A DNA stretch of 6,122 bases from Gammaproteobacteria bacterium (lineage in GTDB: Bacteria; Pseudomonadota; Gammaproteobacteria; SZUA-229): the NCBI GenBank assembly GCA_016764035.1, contig JAESSQ010000140.1, positions 1 through 6,122 on the forward strand, in the 5' to 3' direction. Made by a program: the position numbers and the translations under genes. Each line of letters begins with the position of its first letter. Within the stretch, counting starts at the first letter, position 1. The notes under the pieces were generated by a model. That model did not search any database. It was not told the DNA's origin and saw nothing but the letters and a program-made list of their open reading frames with translations. Shown piece after piece: positions 1-4,102 of the stretch.

Positions 1-409
1 CACGTGGGTTATTTGGCATCAATACCAGATAACGCCCCGCTAAACTAATAAAGGTCGTGATTGCCGCTCCCTTATTTCCGCGCTCTTCTTTTTCTATCTG
101 GATGACCACTTCCTGGCCTTCTTTGATAGCAGTACGGATATCGGGACGACCGGATGCTTTCTGCGCTTCTTCAGTGAAGTACATGCGCGAAATTTCTTTG
201 AAAGGCAAAAATCCATGACGCTCGGCGCCATAATCGACAAAACAAGCCTCGAGACTTGGTTCTACTCGGGTTATTTTACCTTTGTATACGTTGGATTTTT
301 TCTGTTCTCGAGAGGGAACTTCCACATCCAGATCGTAGAGTTGCTGGCCATCGACCATCGCCACGCGTACTTCTTCTTTCTGGACTGCGTTGATAAGTAT
401 TCTTTTCAT
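1..409 (-). CDS. rne: Ribonuclease E, N-terminal part (partial)
   Basis: RNase E is the essential endonuclease that starts mRNA decay, matures rRNA and tRNA, and scaffolds the degradosome at the inner membrane. The 136 complete codons read from the ATG at 409 give [20 protein letters not shown], then [57 protein letters not shown] and [10 protein letters not shown], nearly identical to E. coli RNase E. The S1 RNA-binding domain spans about residues 36-125. The E. coli S1 RNA-contact residues F57, F67 and K112 appear as F57, F67 and K113; this protein has one extra residue in the loop at 76-88. The start is fixed by alignment of the conserved MKR[IM]LIN opening. Shine-Dalgarno is weak: only an AGG about 12 nt upstream on the minus strand. 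The RNase H-like, DNase I-like and scaffold regions lie beyond the left edge. The gene is divergent from rluC, as in E. coli. RNase G is excluded by the RNase E-specific opening and by the rluC neighbour. Confidence 0.97.
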   Translation of the reverse strand, partial: MKRILINAVQKEEVRVAMVDGQQLYDLDVEVPSREQKKSNVYKGKITRVEPSLEACFVDYGAERHGFLPFKEISRMYFTEEAQKASGRPDIRTAIKEGQEVVIQIEKEERGNKGAAITTFISLAGRYLVLMPNNPR

Positions 410-471
410 TTGCAGTTAAACCTGTTGTTGGTCCCGCTCGGTAAGCACGTACACGTTTCGATAGTCCATCC

Positions 472-515
472 TGCACATTTAAAAATGGCATAAGACTAAC
501 GGCAAACTGTTTTGC
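472..515 (-). promoter_or_regulatory. Putative stem-loops in the rne 5' leader
   Basis: Two small hairpins lie 63-106 nt upstream of the rne start. At 502-515, GCAAA and TTTGC pair around a 4-nt loop. At 472-490, TGC/GCA plus CATT/AATG pair with one bulged A around a 4-nt A+T loop. E. coli rne autoregulation depends on leader hairpins recognised by RNase E. The position here fits such a role, but I did not establish sequence or structural homology to those hairpins. Confidence 0.3.
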
Positions 516-812
516 ACCGCTTTTCTGCTCCTTAGCAATATATCGTTCATTCATAACAATATAAGCATAGAGACAACGCAACATTTGCCACATTAACAAT
601 GCAGGCTCGAAAAATGCTGATTCAGTCAAAGAAATAGCGTGATTAGTGTTTACTAGCGAGAAATTCATTAATAACTAAGTTGTTCATTCGTTGGTTTGCT
701 TTCACTATATAATAATAAAAACAAACACATAAAATAAGTTTATTTCCTTAATTAACTACATTTAAAAAATCTACTTCTATCGTGAAGTACTAAAATCTGG
801 CAGTTAATATCG

Positions 813-831
813 GCTATTGTGCAGCTATTGT
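813..831. repeat. Tandem GCTATTGT direct repeat, 11-bp period
   Basis: GCTATTGT occurs at 813-820 and again at 824-831, so the two copies start 11 bp apart, about one helical turn. That spacing would let a protein bind both copies on the same DNA face. The second copy overlaps the hairpin at 821-837. No known operator was recognised. Confidence 0.4.
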
Positions 832-855
832 CGCTGCAATGATGACCTTTCATCA
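821..855. repeat. Two adjacent short inverted repeats
   Basis: GCAGC (821-825) and GCTGC (833-837) are a perfect 5-bp inverted repeat with a 7-nt loop. Immediately after it, TGATGA (840-845) and TCATCA (850-855) form a perfect 6-bp stem with the 4-nt loop CCTT. They are not followed directly by a T-tract on either strand, so neither looks like an intrinsic terminator. They could be RNA structure in a leader or DNA operator dyads. Confidence 0.4.
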
Positions 856-920
856 AGTATTTAATCCCTTAAATATATGCCTGTTTTTTTACTTTCTGGC
901 AATATTCCATATCCCTGTCA

Positions 921-969
921 AATACAATCGTGTTCCGTGATTGCTGCAGTATTATTGCATCGAATACTG
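921..969. repeat. Inverted repeats upstream of rluC, mutually exclusive pairings
   Basis: CAATC (925-929) pairs with GATTG (939-943) across a 9-nt loop, and CAGTATT (947-953) pairs perfectly with AATACTG (963-969), also across 9 nt. GTATT (949-953) could instead pair with AATAC at 921-925, which would replace the second stem. The 7-bp perfect dyad, with arm centres 16 bp apart, also suits an operator for a dimeric regulator. It ends 87 nt before the rluC start. Whether this acts as RNA or DNA is not determined. Confidence 0.4.
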
Positions 970-1056
970 ACATTTGAACCACCAAGTCTGTCAAAATGCA
1001 CACCCGCGGTCAACTATATTTATTGTTAACTCAGATACTAACGTTATTCTCAGCTA

Positions 1057-2016
1057 ATGGACATTAATAAAAACACAGTCAAACAGGTAACCATCAGTGA
1101 TGCTCAGGCAGGCCAACGCATTGATAATTTCTTGCTTAAACACCTGAAAGGCGTACCTAAAAGTCATATCTACCGATTATTACGTAGTGGTCAGGTCAGA
1201 ATAAATAGTGGCCGGAAAAAGCCGCATTACAAGTTGCAATCAGGTGATACCATGCGCGTGCCACCGGTACATACCACAGAGAACAGTAACTACAAAATAC
1301 CTGAAGGTGTTCTTAACCAGCTCAATGACGCTATTATTTTTGAAAATGACGACATTATTGCTATCAACAAACCATCAGGCATAGCCGTTCATAAAGGCAG
1401 TGGCTTACATTTTGGAATCATCGAAGCCTTCAGGCAGAGTAATCCAGAACAAACCATTGAACTGGTGCATCGCTTAGACCGTGAGACCAGCGGCTGTTTG
1501 ATGTTAGCAAAAAACCGTCAGATACTGGCAACATTACACGAACTGTTACGCCATGAAAAAACCGTCCATATCGAAAAAACGTATATCGCACTACTTGATG
1601 GTTACTGGCAACACGATGAAAAAACTATCGACATCGGCATCCGCAAAATCAAACGCAGCGGTGAACACATCATGCAGACCGATGATGCTGGCGATAGAGC
1701 AATCAGTCATTTCGAACCTCTCGAAATATTTGAAACCCATACTGCCACCCCTTGTAGCTTAATGAAAATTACGATTGAAACAGGTCGCACCCACCAGATT
1801 CGTGTTCACGCTCAACACTGTGGTTTTCCTATTGTTGGCGACAGTAAATATGGCAACAAAAAAACCAACCAACAGTTTCGCGAACGTGGCTTAAAACGAT
1901 TATTCCTGCATGCAAAAAAGTTGTATTTACCGCTTGCTGACCCCATAACTATAAACGCACCGATAAGCGATGACCTCGCATTACTATTAACCAAACTACG
2001 TAACACAGAACAATAA
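1057..2016 (+). CDS. rluC: 23S rRNA pseudouridine synthase RluC
   Basis: RluC isomerises uridines 955, 2504 and 2580 of 23S rRNA (E. coli numbering) to pseudouridine in the cytoplasm. The 319-aa product has the same length as E. coli RluC. An S4 RNA-binding domain covers about residues 18-80 (AGQRIDNFL, LKGVPKSHIYR, RSGQVRIN). The RluA-family catalytic domain follows, with NKPSG at 104-108, the active-site motif HRLDRETSG at 138-146 (catalytic Asp141), GRTHQIRVH at 243-251 and RLFLHA at 281-286. VPKSHIYR, the MRVPPV end of the S4 domain, and divergence from rne favour RluC over RluD or RluA. The ATG at 1057 gives an N-terminus aligned with E. coli. No Shine-Dalgarno is visible before it, and the A+T-rich upstream stretch may serve for S1-assisted initiation. 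The HAD gene begins 10 nt after the stop, so the two are almost certainly cotranscribed. Confidence 0.96.
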   Translation: MDINKNTVKQVTISDAQAGQRIDNFLLKHLKGVPKSHIYRLLRSGQVRINSGRKKPHYKLQSGDTMRVPPVHTTENSNYKIPEGVLNQLNDAIIFENDDIIAINKPSGIAVHKGSGLHFGIIEAFRQSNPEQTIELVHRLDRETSGCLMLAKNRQILATLHELLRHEKTVHIEKTYIALLDGYWQHDEKTIDIGIRKIKRSGEHIMQTDDAGDRAISHFEPLEIFETHTATPCSLMKITIETGRTHQIRVHAQHCGFPIVGDSKYGNKKTNQQFRERGLKRLFLHAKKLYLPLADPITINAPISDDLALLLTKLRNTEQ

Positions 2017-2026
2017 ACCATCATCC

Positions 2027-2695
2027 ATGAAAACATTCCCACTCCTGGTATTTGATTGGGACGGTACTCTGGTCGACTCGATCGACCGTATCGTCACCAG
2101 CTTGCAATTTGCCAGTAAACAAACCATCAATAGTATCGTCTCTGAACAGCAAGCTAAAAATGTCATCGGACTAGGCTTAATCGAAGCTATCGAAAAATTA
2201 CACCCTGAGCTTAATAACCGCCAGCATGCCAACAAGATTAATGATATCGCTGACGCCTATCGCCAACATTATCTATACGACAATACCGTACCCGCACCGC
2301 TTTTTCCCGGGGTTACCCAATTATTAAGCGAACTACACAACATGGGTTATACACTGGCAATTTCGACAGGTAAAAGTCGCGCAGGGCTACAACAGTCCAT
2401 CAATGAACATGGTGTCGCCAATTTTTTCGCCACAACACGATGTGCCGGTGAAAACAAATCCAAACCACACCCTGAAATGCTACTGGAAATTTTACAAGAA
2501 CTGCATTTTTCAGCCTCACAGGCACTCATGATTGGCGACAGTGAACATGATCTGCAAATGGCCATAAATGCAAACGTGAAAAGTATCGGTGTTACCCACG
2601 GCGTACACGATGCCCGCACACTAAAAAAACACCAACCACTAACTTGTTTAAGCAATATCACTGAATTATCGTCATATTTAAACCATACTAGATAA
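2027..2695 (+). CDS. HAD-superfamily phosphatase (subfamily IA, phosphoglycolate phosphatase-like)
   Basis: This is a 222-aa cytoplasmic HAD hydrolase with all four motifs. Motif I is DWDGTLVDS at 10-18, with nucleophile D10 and acid/base D12. Motif II is S113-T114 in AISTGKSR, motif III is K146 in SKPHPE, and motif IV is GDSEHD at 170-175, with D171 and D175 for Mg2+. The helical cap inserted after motif I (about residues 18-85) makes it subfamily IA. Length and motifs resemble Gph and the HAD protein next to rluC in Pseudomonas. The substrate cannot be read from sequence: phosphoglycolate, nucleotide or other phosphate esters are all possible, so no symbol is assigned. The ATG at 2027 puts motif I at the expected distance from the N-terminus. 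No Shine-Dalgarno is visible, so translation may be coupled to rluC, whose stop is 10 nt upstream. Confidence 0.93.
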   Translation: MKTFPLLVFDWDGTLVDSIDRIVTSLQFASKQTINSIVSEQQAKNVIGLGLIEAIEKLHPELNNRQHANKINDIADAYRQHYLYDNTVPAPLFPGVTQLLSELHNMGYTLAISTGKSRAGLQQSINEHGVANFFATTRCAGENKSKPHPEMLLEILQELHFSASQALMIGDSEHDLQMAINANVKSIGVTHGVHDARTLKKHQPLTCLSNITELSSYLNHTR

Positions 2696-2743
2696 ACAAA
2701 ATTACATAATTTTTATAACCACAAATAAATATCCAGTAGATAT

Positions 2744-2750
2744 AGGAAAG
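2744..2750 (+). promoter_or_regulatory. Shine-Dalgarno of the sppA-like gene
   Basis: AGGAAAG lies 4 nt (to its last base) before the ATG at 2755, inside an A+T-rich 59-nt spacer. It is the only clear ribosome-binding site in the rluC-HAD-peptidase cluster and supports the chosen start. Confidence 0.7.
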
Positions 2751-2754
2751 TAAC

Positions 2755-3696
2755 ATGTCTGATAACAATACTTCATGGGAAAGAGAAGTTGTAACACAGC
2801 TGGCTGAGGCCAGCTTAAAAGAGCAACGCCGTTCACGTCGATGGGGCATTATTTTTAAACTGCTTACCTTTACTTACATCGGTGTCGTACTTTTCATGTT
2901 TAACCAGGCCAGCATGCCTAGTGTCGACGTGAGCGAAAAACATACTGCCCTGATCGAGCTCAGTGGCGTGATTGCCGACGGTGAAAAAGCTAGTGCAGAC
3001 CTTATTGTTACCGCATTACGCAATGCATTTGAAAACGAAAAAACAGCAGGCGTTATATTAAGAATTAACAGTCCAGGTGGCTCTCCGGTGCAATCAGGCT
3101 ATATCAATGATGAAATGCGCCGTTTACGAAAAGATCATCCCGACACGCCACTGTATGCCGTAATTTCTGATATCTGCGCATCGGGCGGCTATTACATCGC
3201 TTCTGCAGCCGATAAAATTTATGCCGATAAAGCCAGCATCGTCGGTTCTATAGGTGTACGCATGGACAACTTTGGCTTTGTTGATGTCATGAACAAAATA
3301 GGCGTAGAGCGTCGCACACTAACCGCAGGTGAGAACAAAGCCCTGCTTGACCCTTTCTTACCGATTAACGAAAACGCCAAAGCACATATGCAGAACATGC
3401 TCAGCGAAATTCACCAACAATTTATTACCTCAGTCAAAGAAGGACGTGGTGACAGACTCGATACCTCAGTAAAAGGATTGTTTTCAGGTTTAATCTGGAC
3501 CGGAGAAGCCGCCGTAAAAAATGGCTTGATCGATGAACTCGCCAGTGCTGGTTATGTTGCACGAGAGGTTATTGGCGAAGAAACCATCGTTGATTACACT
3601 GTACAAGAAGATATCCTTGAACGTTTCGCACAACGTCTCGGCTCAACCGTTGCGCAAATTATAAGCACGCAATTTTTTAGCCCAACGCTACACTAA
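2755..3696 (+). CDS. sppA: Signal peptide peptidase SppA, short (36K) type, peptidase family S49
   Basis: SppA is an inner-membrane serine protease with a Ser/Lys dyad that degrades cleaved signal peptides and other membrane-associated peptides. The 313-aa product starts with a basic cytoplasmic segment (KEQRRSRRW) and has one membrane anchor at about residues 31-50. The S49 fold follows: RINSPGGSP at 103-111 (oxyanion region), DICASGGYYIAS at 139-150 with nucleophile Ser143, SIVGSIGV at 161-168, and AGENKALLDPF at 191-201 with general base Lys195. The Ser-Lys spacing of 52 residues equals that of B. subtilis SppA (Ser147/Lys199). It is a single-domain protein, unlike the duplicated 67K SppA of E. 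coli. SohB is less likely given the short N-terminus. It lies 59 nt downstream of the HAD gene on the same strand and is probably in the same operon, possibly with extra internal promoter activity. Confidence 0.93.
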   Translation: MSDNNTSWEREVVTQLAEASLKEQRRSRRWGIIFKLLTFTYIGVVLFMFNQASMPSVDVSEKHTALIELSGVIADGEKASADLIVTALRNAFENEKTAGVILRINSPGGSPVQSGYINDEMRRLRKDHPDTPLYAVISDICASGGYYIASAADKIYADKASIVGSIGVRMDNFGFVDVMNKIGVERRTLTAGENKALLDPFLPINENAKAHMQNMLSEIHQQFITSVKEGRGDRLDTSVKGLFSGLIWTGEAAVKNGLIDELASAGYVAREVIGEETIVDYTVQEDILERFAQRLGSTVAQIISTQFFSPTLH

Positions 3697-3724
3697 ACAA
3701 TCGCATTATAATTTATGCACTATC

Positions 3725-3786
3725 CATTTAACCGACATGGACGTTGGTTAAATGAAACTCGCTTCAACAACACCCCTCTTTTTTTT
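3725..3786 (+). terminator. Strong hairpin followed at a distance by a T-tract
   Basis: The arms at 3725-3736 and 3743-3754 pair over 12 bp: the 9-bp CATTTAACC/GGTTAAATG is perfect, extended inward by GAC/GTT with one G-U pair, around the 6-nt loop ATGGAC. It starts 28 nt after the sppA stop codon. A run of eight T residues lies at 3779-3786, 24 nt beyond the stem. An intrinsic terminator needs the T-tract directly after the stem, so this is not canonical. It could be a 3'-end stabilising or processing hairpin with termination nearby, or a DNA operator dyad. Confidence 0.35.
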
Positions 3787-3971
3787 GCACGATCAACAAC
3801 AATTTCGTCACTCAAAACAATTGTCGTAGCCGCAACTATTCAAACTTGAGACATGCTCTCTAACATCTTAAAACGCTTCCATTCATTCGGTTGTTTTTCC
3901 CATTATATTTACTACTATAAAACAATAAATTGTACTTTTCGATAACGACAGTCACTTTTGCAAAACACACA

Positions 3972-3980
3972 TGCTATACA
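3972..3980 (+). promoter_or_regulatory. Candidate extended -10 promoter for the kinase gene
   Basis: TGCTATACA matches the extended -10 pattern TGnTATAAT with one mismatch. No good -35 lies 16-18 bp upstream; TTGCAA at 3958-3963 is 11 bp away, but sits 19 bp from the alternative -10 TATACC at 3983-3988. Transcription from here would give a leader of about 110-120 nt. Similar hexamers are expected by chance in such A+T-rich DNA. Confidence 0.25.
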
Positions 3981-4004
3981 TTTATACCACGCACCAATAA
4001 ATAT

Positions 4005-4029
4005 AAAAACATCGAATACAAAAACATCG
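4005..4029. repeat. Direct repeat AAAAACATCG, 15-bp period
   Basis: AAAAACATCG occurs at 4005-4014 and at 4020-4029, separated by 5 bp. It lies between the candidate promoter and the ribosome-binding site of the kinase gene, where a bound regulator or an RNA element could act. It matches no operator I recognise. Confidence 0.4.
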
Positions 4030-4089
4030 GTAAAAATAGATAAGTCTTATTTTAAGCTCACGACAATATAACGCATAATAAAAATACCT

Positions 4090-4094
4090 AAGGT
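4090..4094 (+). promoter_or_regulatory. Shine-Dalgarno of the CHASE2 kinase gene
   Basis: AAGGT ends 8 nt before the ATG at 4103, ideal spacing. It fixes the start, which places the first membrane segment at about residues 11-29. Confidence 0.7.
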
Positions 4095-4102
4095 AGCAAA
4101 GA

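Larger units (their letters stand above)
410..1056. other. Divergent rne-rluC intergenic region, 647 nt
   Basis: No protein-coding gene is supported here. The part nearest rne should be its 5' leader, since E. coli rne has a leader of about 360 nt through which RNase E controls its own mRNA. The middle (about 660-780) is extremely A+T-rich. It contains a perfect TATAAT on the plus strand at 708-713 without a well-spaced -35, and TATTAT/TATATA-like hexamers on the minus strand, so it is the likeliest promoter zone for rne (inference). Between 813 and 969 lie a direct repeat and four short inverted repeats, listed separately. No convincing -35/-10 pair was found for rluC: TATATT at 1015-1020 lacks a partner, and TTGCTG (941-946) with AATACT (963-968) is weak. 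A T7 run at 884-890 follows only an A+T stem. Confidence 0.8.
3697..4102. other. Intergenic region before the kinase gene, 406 nt
   Basis: No gene is supported in this A+T-rich stretch. The only plus-strand ORFs noticed are 25-30 codons without ribosome-binding sites. It holds a long hairpin at 3725-3754, a T8 tract at 3779-3786, a perfect TATAAT at 3707-3712 with no good -35, an extended -10-like element at 3972-3980, and a 10-bp direct repeat at 4005-4029. The length and content suggest that the upstream operon ends here and the kinase has its own promoter. Confidence 0.75.

Noticed and set aside
215..493. Plus-strand ORF of 92 codons antisense to rne
   Set aside because: It is the antisense shadow of the strongly conserved rne N-terminus, with no independent support.
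276..668. Minus-strand ORF of 130 codons covering the rne leader
   Set aside because: It overlaps the first 134 nt of rne in another frame, resembles no family I know, and turns low-complexity and basic where it overlaps rne. It is most likely a chance reading of the leader.
691..713. Plus-strand promoter TTGGTT with TATAAT
   Set aside because: The spacer is only 11 bp, and no other -35 at 16-18 bp matches, although the TATAAT itself is perfect.
860..890. Possible intrinsic terminator: TTTAA/TTAAA stem followed by T7
   Set aside because: The stem is 5 bp of A+T only and is separated from the T run by 10 nt, so it is too weak to call.
839..940. Plus-strand ORF of 33 codons with a hydrophobic stretch (NICLFFYFLAIFHI)
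   Set aside because: It could encode a small membrane peptide, but there is no ribosome-binding site, its start lies in a hairpin, and A+T-rich DNA often yields such readings by chance.
3752..3945. Two short plus-strand ORFs (25 codons at 3752-3829, 30 codons at 3853-3945)
   Set aside because: Neither has a ribosome-binding site or recognisable sequence, and the first starts inside the arm of the hairpin at 3725-3754.
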